Under the pieces are notes generated by a model. It saw only the letters and a list, made by a program, of their open reading frames with translations. It was not told where the DNA came from and did no database searches. The translations under genes and the position numbers were made by a program. Below are positions 1 through 6,157 of a stretch of 6,878 nt of DNA, piece after piece. Position 1 is the first letter of the stretch, and every line of letters starts with the position of its first letter. This DNA is from an uncultured Bacilli bacterium. Its GTDB lineage: Bacteria > Bacillota_I > Bacilli_A > RF39 > UBA660. The stretch covers positions 1-6,878 of the forward strand of contig CANPYU010000063.1 in the NCBI GenBank assembly GCA_947588665.1, given 5' to 3'.

Positions 1-64
1 AGCTGGCTAGAGCGACCGGTTCATACCCGGTAGGTCGGGGGTTCGATCCCCTCCGTCGCTACCA
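1..64 (+). tRNA. tRNA-Met (CAT anticodon), 5' end cut by window edge
   Basis: Elongator methionine tRNA lacking about 13 nt at its 5' end (acceptor 5' strand and D-stem 5' strand). The window opens in the D loop (AGCTGGCTAG). The anticodon stem-loop ACCGG-TTCATAC-CCGGT places the CAT anticodon at 22-24. The T arm is GGGGG-TTCGATC-CCCTC, followed by the acceptor strand CGTCGCT, discriminator A and an encoded CCA ending at 64. The anticodon stem lacks the three consecutive G-C pairs of initiator tRNA, which argues for the elongator. A CAT anticodon could also belong to the lysidine-modified tRNA-Ile2. The visible part closely resembles Bacillus elongator tRNA-Met as I remember it. An intrinsic terminator follows 15 nt downstream, so this is probably the last gene of its transcript. 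Confidence 0.95.
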
Positions 65-78
65 TATTTTTGTTTAAT

Positions 79-103
79 ATCAGGATATTCTCCTGATTTT
101 TTT
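79..103 (+). terminator. Rho-independent terminator of the tRNA transcript
   Basis: A 7-bp perfect stem, ATCAGGA (79-85) with TCCTGAT (91-97), encloses the 5-nt loop TATTC and is followed by a T run through 103. It lies 15 nt after the tRNA CCA end and should stop plus-strand transcription before the convergent genes. Confidence 0.85.
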
Positions 104-113
104 AAATTATATC

Positions 114-144
114 AAAAAAATCGGATATAATATTTATATCCGAT
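114..144 (-). terminator. Strong intrinsic terminator for minus-strand RNA
   Basis: Read on the minus strand, an 11-bp perfect stem (plus positions 134-144 with 120-130) with a 3-nt loop is followed by a run of seven T (120 to 114, of which the first can also pair in the stem). No protein-coding gene ends just before it. The nearest upstream minus-strand frame stops 119 nt earlier at 263, and a separate promoter lies between. It therefore looks like the 3' end of the small RNA described here, and it may also end read-through transcripts of the toxin gene. Confidence 0.85.
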
Positions 145-232
145 ACACCTATAAAGGTCCAATCATTCGAAATATGGTTAAACCATTTTTCGATACGTCC
201 GCATAAGGACACAATAAATGTAATAAAATTAC
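114..232 (-). ncRNA. Predicted structured small RNA, about 119 nt, family not recognised
   Basis: The segment is bounded by a near-perfect SigA promoter (239-266) and a strong terminator (114-144), with no open frame or ribosome binding site between. The expected start is G at 232. Five hairpins can be drawn in order, given in plus coordinates: 220-232, part of an 8-bp inverted repeat at 217-235, which would place a stem at the very 5' end; 197-210 (GTCC/GGAC, 6-nt loop); 167-193 (TCGAAA and ATGG arms with one mismatch); 147-158 (ACCT/AGGT); and the terminator. GGAC occurs twice (minus 200-197 and 160-157) and either copy could pair with GTCC (210-207), so two exclusive folds are possible. 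It does not match the SRP RNA, 6S, tmRNA or RNase P RNA motifs I know, nor a riboswitch with a downstream gene. It could also be a stable 3' UTR of the toxin mRNA. The function is unknown. Confidence 0.6.
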
Positions 233-238
233 ATTACA

Positions 239-266
239 ATTATACCATATTTTATTAATTTGTCAA
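239..266 (-). promoter_or_regulatory. SigA promoter of the small RNA
   Basis: On the minus strand, TTGACA (266-261), a 16-nt spacer and TATAAT (244-239) match both consensus hexamers exactly. The -35 box overlaps the TGA stop codon (263-265) of the toxin gene, so the promoter begins inside that gene. The first purine at a normal distance is G232. Two perfect hexamers are unlikely to be chance even at this AT content, because the G and C of TTGACA are present. Confidence 0.75.
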
Positions 267-796
267 ATATTACTCTTTGCATATGTTAAATAACTTATTA
301 TTGCATTATCAATTTTATTTAAAATATTATTATCACAAATATAATTAAAATTTATGTTAAATATTCTACTTTTACTTATGGTTTTAATTTGAGTAATATA
401 AGCATAACAATTTAAATTATATATATCGGTATTTGGCATTGCTCTTTTTAATATTTTTCCTAAATATATTTTTTTATATCCATTTTTAGAAGTAATGGGA
501 ACGACAGTAATATTATCATTTCTAGTTGAATCATCACTATTTAATACTATTGCAAAATGTGTATAACTTAATTCTGTGCCAATATTTACCCCAAAATCAA
601 CCCTTATTATTTGGCCTCTTTTAAAATTAGGATATAATTTAATATATGATATATGTTTTACCTCTTTATTAAATATATTGCTTTCTTTATATAACCACTC
701 ATCAAGTTTATTAAATTTATCAACTTTGGAATTTTTGACTTTTTTAAAAGTGTTACACGCGATATCAATTTTATTTTCTTTTATTATTGTATTCAT
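263..796 (-). CDS. PemK/MazF-family toxin-like protein, solitary
   Basis: A 177-residue protein. Residues 58-175 fit the PemK/MazF fold of mRNA-cleaving toxins: KRGQIIRVDFG at the first strands (59-69), GTE at 73-75, AIVLNSD (82-88), VVPITS (98-103) and a late ITQIKTISKSRI segment (134-145). In classical MazF an Arg-Pro pair follows the GxE motif. Here the equivalent place reads THF (79-81), so the canonical catalytic Arg is not obvious, while Thr102 is kept. Residues 1-57 form a Lys-rich, probably helical extension that ordinary MazF (about 110-120 residues) lacks. The start ATG at 796 has AAGGAG (811-806) 9 nt upstream and a consensus promoter. No antitoxin frame lies before or after it. 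RNA cleavage is inferred from the family, and a non-toxic or phage-type relative is possible. The gene is very AT-rich. No intrinsic terminator follows directly, so transcripts may run on to 114. Confidence 0.8.
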   Translation of the reverse strand: MNTIIKENKIDIACNTFKKVKNSKVDKFNKLDEWLYKESNIFNKEVKHISYIKLYPNFKRGQIIRVDFGVNIGTELSYTHFAIVLNSDDSTRNDNITVVPITSKNGYKKIYLGKILKRAMPNTDIYNLNCYAYITQIKTISKSRIFNINFNYICDNNILNKIDNAIISYLTYAKSNI

Positions 797-824
797 CTAA
801 GTTGACTCCTTCCTGCTAATTAAT

Positions 825-853
825 ATTATAAAACACAAAAATATGTATGTCAA
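825..853 (-). promoter_or_regulatory. SigA promoter of the PemK/MazF-like gene
   Basis: Minus-strand TTGACA (853-848), a 17-nt spacer and TATAAT (830-825) form a perfect consensus promoter. The predicted start is near 818, giving a leader of about 22 nt that carries the AAGGAG ribosome binding site at 811-806. Such a strong promoter on an apparently unpartnered toxin gene suggests either control by an unseen factor or a product of low toxicity. Confidence 0.8.
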
Positions 854-854
854 A

Positions 855-864
855 CAAATATTTG
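855..864. repeat. Perfect 10-bp palindrome next to the toxin promoter
   Basis: CAAATATTTG lies one base upstream of the -35 box of the minus-strand toxin promoter. Its position suits an operator, but in DNA this AT-rich a 10-bp palindrome can occur by chance and no second copy was seen. Confidence 0.3.
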
Positions 865-890
865 CTATAGATTTTTTAAAAAATTAATAA

Positions 891-910
891 TTGTAACTTA
901 CTTGTAACTT
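891..910 (+). promoter_or_regulatory. Two direct repeats TTGTAACTT, 11 bp apart: candidate response-regulator site
   Basis: Exact copies of TTGTAACTT at 891-899 and 902-910 are separated by 2 nt, so they repeat every 11 bp, about one helical turn. Tandem head-to-tail half-sites with this spacing are typical of dimeric OmpR/PhoB-family regulators, and a regulator of that family is encoded at 4275-4928. The pair covers about -40 to -21 of the ABC promoter. This position could serve activation, or repression if RNA polymerase is excluded. Identification of the binder is inference. Confidence 0.6.
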
Positions 911-924
911 TAGTATTATATAAT
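891..924 (+). promoter_or_regulatory. Promoter region of the ABC transporter genes
   Basis: Two readings are possible. TTGTAA (891-896), a 17-nt spacer and TATTAT (914-919) give a fair SigA promoter whose -35 is the first direct repeat. Alternatively TATAAT (919-924) is a perfect -10 with no recognisable -35, as expected of an activator-dependent promoter. Transcription would start near 926-931, leaving a leader of 15-20 nt before the ATG at 946 that contains AAAGGAG (933-939). Confidence 0.6.
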
Positions 925-945
925 TAACACTGAAAGGAGAAAAAT

Positions 946-1617
946 ATGGAAATATTAAAAGTTGAAAATTTAACTAAAATATATGGTAAAGATACAACGA
1001 AGGTTGTTGCTTTAGACCATGTTTCATTTAGTGTTGAAAAAGGGGAATTTGTCGCGATTGTTGGCGCATCCGGCTCTGGCAAATCAACTCTTTTGCATTT
1101 AATTGGAGGGGTAGACCGTCCCACCAGTGGAAAAGTCTACATTGATAATCAAGATATTTTTAGTTTTAATGATGATAAACTAGCTATCTTTAGAAGGAGA
1201 CAAGTAGGTTTAATTTATCAATTCTATAATTTAATTCCTATTTTAAATGTTGAAGAAAATATAACTTTACCACTTGCCCTAGATAATCGGGAAATAAATA
1301 AAGAAAATCTAAACGAAATGTTAAAATTATTAGGCTTAGAAAAAAGAAGAAATCATTTACCAAATGAACTTTCGGGAGGTCAACAACAAAGAACCAGCAT
1401 AGGCCGCGCCCTAATTACTAATCCCACGATTATTTTAGCCGATGAACCAACAGGGAATTTAGATTCTAAAGCGAGTGATGAAATAGTTGCTTTACTTAAA
1501 AAAACTAATAAAGAATTAAATGAAACCATTATTATCATTACTCATAATATGGAAATAGCCAAATGTGCTGATAGGATTATAAAACTTGAAGATGGAAAGA
1601 TTGTGAGTGATGTCTAA
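946..1617 (+). CDS. ABC transporter ATP-binding protein, MacB/LolD/FtsE type
   Basis: A 223-residue cytoplasmic ATPase subunit, the usual length for this family. Visible motifs are Walker A GASGSGKST (40-48), Q-loop YQFYNLIP (91-98), signature LSGGQQQR (142-149), Walker B IILADEP (162-168) with catalytic Glu167, GNLDS D-loop (170-174) and the H-loop His200. All catalytic residues are intact. The family powers FtsX-fold permeases that act by mechanotransmission, for example in antimicrobial-peptide export or resistance and in lipoprotein handling. The start ATG has AAAGGAG 6 nt upstream. The stop TAA overlaps the permease ATG by 1 nt (TAATG), so translation is probably coupled and the two proteins made in fixed ratio. 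Control is probably through the direct repeats at 891-910. Confidence 0.95.
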   Translation: MEILKVENLTKIYGKDTTKVVALDHVSFSVEKGEFVAIVGASGSGKSTLLHLIGGVDRPTSGKVYIDNQDIFSFNDDKLAIFRRRQVGLIYQFYNLIPILNVEENITLPLALDNREINKENLNEMLKLLGLEKRRNHLPNELSGGQQQRTSIGRALITNPTIILADEPTGNLDSKASDEIVALLKKTNKELNETIIIITHNMEIAKCADRIIKLEDGKIVSDV

Positions 1618-4211
1618 TGAACTTACTAAATAAACTAACCATTAAGAATCTTAAATTAAATAAAAAAAGAACGATAGTAACCATCATTGGAATCATTCTT
1701 TCGGTTGCTCTAATAACCGCGGTTGCATCTATTTATGCGAGTGGAATTAATTCCTTAATAAATTATGAAACTTATTTACAAGGTAATTTTCATTATGAAT
1801 TTTTAAATGTTCCTACAAGTGAACTAGCTACTTTTAAAAATAATCGTAAAATAGATATTGCAAGTATTACAGAAAACATTGGTTATGCTAATATTACAGG
1901 TGTAACTAATCCTGATAAACCATATGCCTACATTAAAGCTTTTGATACTAATGCTCTAAATAATTTATCTGTTAAATTAGTTGAAGGGCATCTACCAAAA
2001 AATGATTCCGAAATTCTTATTCCGACTCATTTAAAAACTAATGGTCATGTTGATTTAAAAGTCGGGGATACTCTAACTTTAGATATTGGCACAAGAATCT
2101 CTAATGATGGAGTTATTTTAAATCAAAGTAATCCATATCGAAATTCACCCAAAGATAATATATCCGAAAGTTTAATTAATACGACTTCTAAAACTTATAA
2201 AATTGTAGGTATTATTGAACGACCAGCATCAAACATTGAAAGTTACTCCGCTCCTGGTTATACGTTTATAACTTATATGAATAATCCCACTAAAGATAAT
2301 GTTGACATTTATGTAAGATATACCAAAGATGCTCTAAAAAAACATTATGAAACAACAGCTAATATTTTAGGCGTCGATAAGTCTCTTTTTAAAAAGCTTT
2401 ATGAAGGTAAATTAACTGCCGAAGAATTTAATTTAGCCGAAAAAGAAATGACTAAAGCTAAATATCAAATAGATAATAATTCTTACTTAATTACTTTAGA
2501 AGTAAATCCCCTTGGAGATAATTCTATCGGTGGCTTAGGTGCGGTTGCTATAATTGTTTGTCTAATAATTATTTTTACTTCTGTATTTTGTATCAAAAAT
2601 AGTTTTGATATTTCTATTACCGAAAAAATAAAACAATATGGGATGTTAAGAAGTATAGGTGCTACTAAAAAACAAATTAAAAAGAATGTTTTCTTTGAAG
2701 CGACAATTCTAGGCTTAATTGGTATTCCTTTAGGTATTATAAGTGGTATATTTGCATCTTTTATTCTAATAATTGTCTGTAATTATTATTTAAATGGGAT
2801 GCTTGATTCTAATATAATTTTATCGTTTACATTATCTTATATAGCTATTATTATAGCAATTATATTAGGTATTATAACCGTATTTTTATCGGCTTTCAGA
2901 AGTGCAACTAAAGCATCTAAAATATCCCCAATTAATTCTATAAGAAACAGTGGAAATATCAAAATTAAAAAAAATAACTTAAAAAGTCCTAAAATTATCC
3001 ATCGCATCTTTGGAGTAGGGGGAGATATATCTTATAAAAATTTAAAACGTAATAAAAAGAAATATCGTACTACTGTTATCTCTATTATTGTTTCGGTTGC
3101 TATCTTTATTGCTTTATCATCTTTTATGAAACTAGCTTTTTTAAGTATTGAAAATGAAATCAAATTAAGTGATTATAATTTAGATTTAAGCGCTCATTAT
3201 AATGATGAGATATACGATGCTTTATTAAAAACGAAGAATTTATCTAATATAAATAAGTATGCGATTGTAAGACATAATACTTTAATAATCGATAATATTA
3301 AATATGGTAAAGAATATCAAGAATTTGTGAAACCTAGTGATACTATGGATTCAATATCTATTTATAGTATTGGTGATGCTGCTTATAAAGATTATTTAAA
3401 AGCTTTAGGTTTAAGATATGAAGATATGAAAGATAAAGGTATTTTACATGATAAAGTAACTTTAAGTGAAACAAAAAATAATAAAGAAAAAAAATACCAA
3501 GTTAGAGAATATGACTATAATAAAAATGATGTTATTACATCAACCCTTGAAAATGGTAATGCTTTATCTTTAACTATTGGTGCTACTACCGATAAAAGTC
3601 CTTTCTCATTTAATACCAATATGTCTAGTTACATGATTGTAAGTGATGAATTTTTTGATAATTATATTACTACTACCATTATTCAAGCTTATTATGATAG
3701 TACCAATGCAAGTATTACCCAAGAAGAGATTGAAAACGTATTAAAAGGGCAAGAATATAGTCTAAATAACAGTGAAGAAAATGTTAAAGCGATGCGTAAT
3801 TTATTTACTTTAATAGGAATATTCCTATATGGCTTTATTATTGTTATTTCTCTAATTGGCATTACTAATATTTTTAATACTATTACTACGAATATGAATT
3901 TAAGAAAACCAGAATTTGCCATGTTAAAATCCGTTGGTATGACTAAAAAAGAATTTAATCGCATGATTAGACTCGAAAGTATTTTTATGGGCCTTAAGTC
4001 CTTAATCTTTGGTATACCTTTAGGTCTTGCTTTGTCTTATCTAATTTATAAATCTTTAAGCGACAATGGAATTGATTATCCTGTACCAATAAAATCAATA
4101 ATTATTTCTACAATTGCAGTATTCTTACTAATAACCTTATTAATGAAATATTCGATGAGTAAAATAAATAAACAAAATACCATTGAAACTATTCGAAATG
4201 AAAATATTTAA
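1617..4211 (+). CDS. FtsX/MacB-type ABC transporter permease with two FtsX halves
   Basis: An 864-residue membrane partner of the preceding ATPase. Eight hydrophobic segments appear at about 19-41, 306-326, 362-388, 401-426, 484-505, 729-753, 790-812 and 824-845, forming two 4-helix halves. Each half has a large extracytoplasmic domain after its first helix (about 42-305 and 506-728). Each half also repeats the cytoplasmic coupling segment after its second helix: MLRSIGATKKQI (343-354) and MLKSVGMTKKEF (769-780). This 4+4 layout differs from BceB-type permeases, which have ten helices and one large domain, and looks like an internal fusion of two MacB/LolC-like subunits. No good Shine-Dalgarno precedes the ATG, so translation probably depends on coupling to the ATPase gene. 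The substrate cannot be read from the sequence. Linkage to a two-component system makes antimicrobial-peptide or envelope-stress response the most likely role. Confidence 0.9.
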   Translation: MNLLNKLTIKNLKLNKKRTIVTIIGIILSVALITAVASIYASGINSLINYETYLQGNFHYEFLNVPTSELATFKNNRKIDIASITENIGYANITGVTNPDKPYAYIKAFDTNALNNLSVKLVEGHLPKNDSEILIPTHLKTNGHVDLKVGDTLTLDIGTRISNDGVILNQSNPYRNSPKDNISESLINTTSKTYKIVGIIERPASNIESYSAPGYTFITYMNNPTKDNVDIYVRYTKDALKKHYETTANILGVDKSLFKKLYEGKLTAEEFNLAEKEMTKAKYQIDNNSYLITLEVNPLGDNSIGGLGAVAIIVCLIIIFTSVFCIKNSFDISITEKIKQYGMLRSIGATKKQIKKNVFFEATILGLIGIPLGIISGIFASFILIIVCNYYLNGMLDSNIILSFTLSYIAIIIAIILGIITVFLSAFRSATKASKISPINSIRNSGNIKIKKNNLKSPKIIHRIFGVGGDISYKNLKRNKKKYRTTVISIIVSVAIFIALSSFMKLAFLSIENEIKLSDYNLDLSAHYNDEIYDALLKTKNLSNINKYAIVRHNTLIIDNIKYGKEYQEFVKPSDTMDSISIYSIGDAAYKDYLKALGLRYEDMKDKGILHDKVTLSETKNNKEKKYQVREYDYNKNDVITSTLENGNALSLTIGATTDKSPFSFNTNMSSYMIVSDEFFDNYITTTIIQAYYDSTNASITQEEIENVLKGQEYSLNNSEENVKAMRNLFTLIGIFLYGFIIVISLIGITNIFNTITTNMNLRKPEFAMLKSVGMTKKEFNRMIRLESIFMGLKSLIFGIPLGLALSYLIYKSLSDNGIDYPVPIKSIIISTIAVFLLITLLMKYSMSKINKQNTIETIRNENI

Positions 4212-4233
4212 GAGCGTTTGCTCTTTTAATTTT
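4210..4233 (+). terminator. Weak intrinsic terminator or attenuator after the permease
   Basis: AAGAGC (4210-4215) pairs with GCTCTT (4220-4225) around GTTT, followed by a T-rich but interrupted tract (TTAATTTT). The stem starts within the permease stop codon. The 6-bp stem and broken T tract suggest partial termination, which would let some transcripts continue into the regulator and kinase genes. Confidence 0.55.
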
Positions 4234-4241
4234 AAAATTAA
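4226..4241. repeat. Perfect 16-bp AT-only palindrome at the regulator promoter
   Basis: TTAATTTT followed by AAAATTAA lies where a -35 region would be for the promoter at 4250-4258. It could be an operator, an UP-like element or chance in AT-rich DNA. It does not resemble the TTGTAACTT repeats. Confidence 0.3.
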
Positions 4242-4249
4242 TTAAATCA

Positions 4250-4258
4250 TGTTATAAT
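4250..4258 (+). promoter_or_regulatory. Extended -10 promoter of the two-component genes
   Basis: TGTTATAAT (TG at 4250-4251, TATAAT at 4253-4258) is a perfect extended -10 element. At 16-18 nt upstream only AT-rich sequence is present, with no TTGACA-like box. Transcription would start near 4265, so the leader is only about 10 nt and begins at the AAGGAGG ribosome binding site (4264-4270), which sits 4 nt before the ATG. Such a short leader is unusual, and a start a few bases upstream is possible. Confidence 0.55.
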
Positions 4259-4274
4259 AACAAAAGGAGGAACT

Positions 4275-4928
4275 ATGCATATTTTACTTATTGAAGATAA
4301 TTTACCTATTAATAAAGGACTCACATATACATTTTCTAAAACTAATTATAAGTTAACTATTAAAGAAAATATTAAAGATGCTAAAAATTATCTTTTAACT
4401 AACCCCAATATTTCTTTAATTATTTTAGACATAACTTTACCCGATGGTAATGGCTTTACTTTTTATAAAGACCAACTAAAAGATTTAAACATTCCCACCA
4501 TTTTTCTAACCGCGAATGATGATGAAGACCAAATTGTAAATGCCCTAAATTTAGGAGCCGAAGATTACATGACTAAACCCTTTAGTTCCAAAGAATTACT
4601 TGCCCGAATTAATCGCATTTTACTTCGAAATGCCAAAACAACTCTTATCAAAGTAAAAGATATAAGTTTTGATTTAGACAAAATGGAAGTCTATAAAAAT
4701 AATAGCAAAATTGAATTAACTTCTTTAGAACTAAAATTATTAAATCTCTTATTTTTAAATTTAAATCGCGTAGTTTCAAGAGCCATCATTTTAGATAAAA
4801 TATGGGAATGGACGGGAAACTTTGTTGATGACCACACCATCACGGTCTATTTTAATCGCCTAAGAGAAAAACTTGCAACCGATATTATAATTACAATTAA
4901 AGGAATGGGGTATAGAATTGATGGCTAA
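4275..4928 (+). CDS. OmpR/PhoB-family response regulator
   Basis: A 217-residue cytoplasmic transcription factor. The receiver domain (1-118) has the acidic pair Glu7-Asp8, phosphoacceptor Asp52 in LDITLPDGNG, switch Thr79 and conserved Lys101 in the TKPF motif. The C-terminal winged helix (about 125-216) has the helix with DDHTITVYFNRLREKL (185-200) and ends in the GMGYRI wing motif. The receiver is intact, so phosphorylation by the kinase encoded next is expected. AAGGAGG (4264-4270) lies 4 nt before the ATG. The gene is 63 nt after the permease and overlaps the kinase gene. The VDDHTITVYFNRLREKL-type segment is usual in regulators linked to peptide-responsive ABC transporters. Its likely target is the direct-repeat site at 891-910. 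Confidence 0.95.
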   Translation: MHILLIEDNLPINKGLTYTFSKTNYKLTIKENIKDAKNYLLTNPNISLIILDITLPDGNGFTFYKDQLKDLNIPTIFLTANDDEDQIVNALNLGAEDYMTKPFSSKELLARINRILLRNAKTTLIKVKDISFDLDKMEVYKNNSKIELTSLELKLLNLLFLNLNRVVSRAIILDKIWEWTGNFVDDHTITVYFNRLREKLATDIIITIKGMGYRIDG

Positions 4929-6129
4929 TAAACAAAAACTAAAAAACTTTTTTCTTCAAGTATTTTTAATATCGATAATAATACTTACTATTTCTTTATT
5001 TTTAAATATTTATGAATATCATACTTATACTAAAAATTTCAATTATAAAATAGGGGAATTACTAACTATTGTCAAAGAAAAATATCCCCAAATAAAAGAA
5101 GAAGAACTAATCTCGCTTTTAAATAATAAAAACATTGATTTTACTATTTTATCAAAATATGGTATTAATATTTCAACCGATAATATTATTATTAAAAATG
5201 AAGAACTTTATCATACCTATAAATTTATTAATACCATATTTATATTAATTATTATAATTATCTTATTATTTCTCTTTTTAAAATATAATCATCAAAAAGA
5301 AAAAGAATTAAAAGCTCTTACTAAATATCTTGAAGAAATAAATAAACATAATTATTCTTTAAAACTCGATGAAAATACGGAAGATGAATTGTCTATTTTA
5401 AAAAATGAAATATATAAAACAACAGTAATGTTAAAAGAAACTGCCAAAAATTCCCTTAAAGATAAGCAAGAACTAAAAAAATCTTTAGAAGATATATCGC
5501 ATCAATTAAAAACTCCCTTAACCTCTATTTTAATCATGTTAGATAATATGATTGATGATGACTTCATGAATGAAGAGGTAAAAAAAGAATTTTTACATGA
5601 TATTAAAAGAGAAGTTATGAATATTAATTTTTTAGTTCAAAATCTTTTAAAACTATCTAAGTTTGATGTTAATGCGATAAACTTTATTTCTAAAGAAGTT
5701 TTAGTCTCTAAAATAATTAATGAAAGTGCTAAAAATGTTGCTTCTTTATGTGATTTAAAAAACATTAATTTAATTATTAAAGGGGATAATTCTACTATAA
5801 TATGTGATTGTAACTGGCAAATTGAAGCTTTAACTAATATTATTAAAAATGCCATTGACCATTCTAAAAATAATAGTAAAATAGATATTAATTATAAAAC
5901 TAATAATATTTATACAGAAATTAATATAACTAACTATGAAAGTGAAATATCTAAGACCGATTTAAAGCATATTTTTGAAAGATTTTATAAAGGACATAAT
6001 GCTAATCCTGAAAGTGTTGGAATTGGCTTGTCCTTATCGAAAACTATTATTGAAAAAGATAATGGCACTATAAATGTTGAAAGTAATAATAATAAAACAA
6101 CCTTTACCATTAAATATTTTAAACTCTAA
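4921..6129 (+). CDS. Membrane sensor histidine kinase
   Basis: A membrane kinase of 402 residues from the ATG at 4921. A TTG at 4918 would add one residue, and numbering below counts from it. Helix 1 is about 12-30, the extracytoplasmic loop about 31-101, helix 2 about 102-121, a HAMP-like linker about 122-180, then DHp with His195 in DISHQLKTPLTS (192-203). The ATPase domain has N box NIIKNAIDHS (307-316), F box IFERFYKG (352-359) and G2 box GIGLSLSK (368-375). The G1 box, normally DxGxG, reads NYESEI (339-344). Relatives with DISHQLKTPLT often have NYG there, but here the Gly is also lost. A loop of about 70 residues differs from BceS-type kinases, which have almost none, so direct ligand sensing is possible. 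The gene overlaps the regulator by 8 nt. No good Shine-Dalgarno lies at the right spacing, so translation is probably coupled. Confidence 0.93.
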   Translation: MANKQKLKNFFLQVFLISIIILTISLFLNIYEYHTYTKNFNYKIGELLTIVKEKYPQIKEEELISLLNNKNIDFTILSKYGINISTDNIIIKNEELYHTYKFINTIFILIIIIILLFLFLKYNHQKEKELKALTKYLEEINKHNYSLKLDENTEDELSILKNEIYKTTVMLKETAKNSLKDKQELKKSLEDISHQLKTPLTSILIMLDNMIDDDFMNEEVKKEFLHDIKREVMNINFLVQNLLKLSKFDVNAINFISKEVLVSKIINESAKNVASLCDLKNINLIIKGDNSTIICDCNWQIEALTNIIKNAIDHSKNNSKIDINYKTNNIYTEINITNYESEISKTDLKHIFERFYKGHNANPESVGIGLSLSKTIIEKDNGTINVESNNNKTTFTIKYFKL

Positions 6130-6151
6130 AAAAACCTCCTAAGAGGCTTTT
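6128..6151. terminator. Bidirectional terminator between the kinase and coat genes
   Basis: CCTC (6135-6138) pairs with GAGG (6143-6146) around CTAA. The flanking A run (6128-6134) becomes seven T after the stem on the minus strand, and CTTTT follows the stem on the plus strand. It begins at the kinase stop codon and lies 7 nt beyond the end of the coat gene. The core stem is short (4 bp), but A/T pairing can lengthen it across a bulged C. Confidence 0.7.
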
Positions 6152-6157
6152 AAAAAG

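Noticed and set aside
1..64. tRNA end as an attachment site of an integrated element
   Set aside because: No second copy of the tRNA 3' end and no integrase were found in the window.
145..232. Type III antitoxin RNA (ToxI-like) for the PemK/MazF-like gene
   Set aside because: No tandem repeats are present, the RNA lies after rather than before the toxin gene, and the protein looks like PemK/MazF rather than ToxN. Kept only as a hypothesis of a different layout.
145..232. Riboswitch or leader attenuator
   Set aside because: The transcript ends at the terminator at 114 and no minus-strand gene follows. The next feature is a tRNA on the opposite strand.
576..800. Open frame of 74 codons on the plus strand
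   Set aside because: It is antisense to the PemK/MazF-like gene, has no ribosome binding site and no recognisable family. The other short frames inside the ABC, permease and kinase genes (924-1124, 3692-3964, 5637-5855) were rejected for the same reason.
871..884. 14-bp palindrome ATTTTTTAAAAAAT in the divergent intergenic region
   Set aside because: It consists only of A and T and probably occurs by chance. It is neither at a promoter box nor followed by a T run that would make a terminator.
3487..3494. Run of eight A in the permease gene as a programmed frameshift site
   Set aside because: The frame continues unbroken with family-typical sequence on both sides, and no stimulatory structure was seen. 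Such runs are expected at this AT content.
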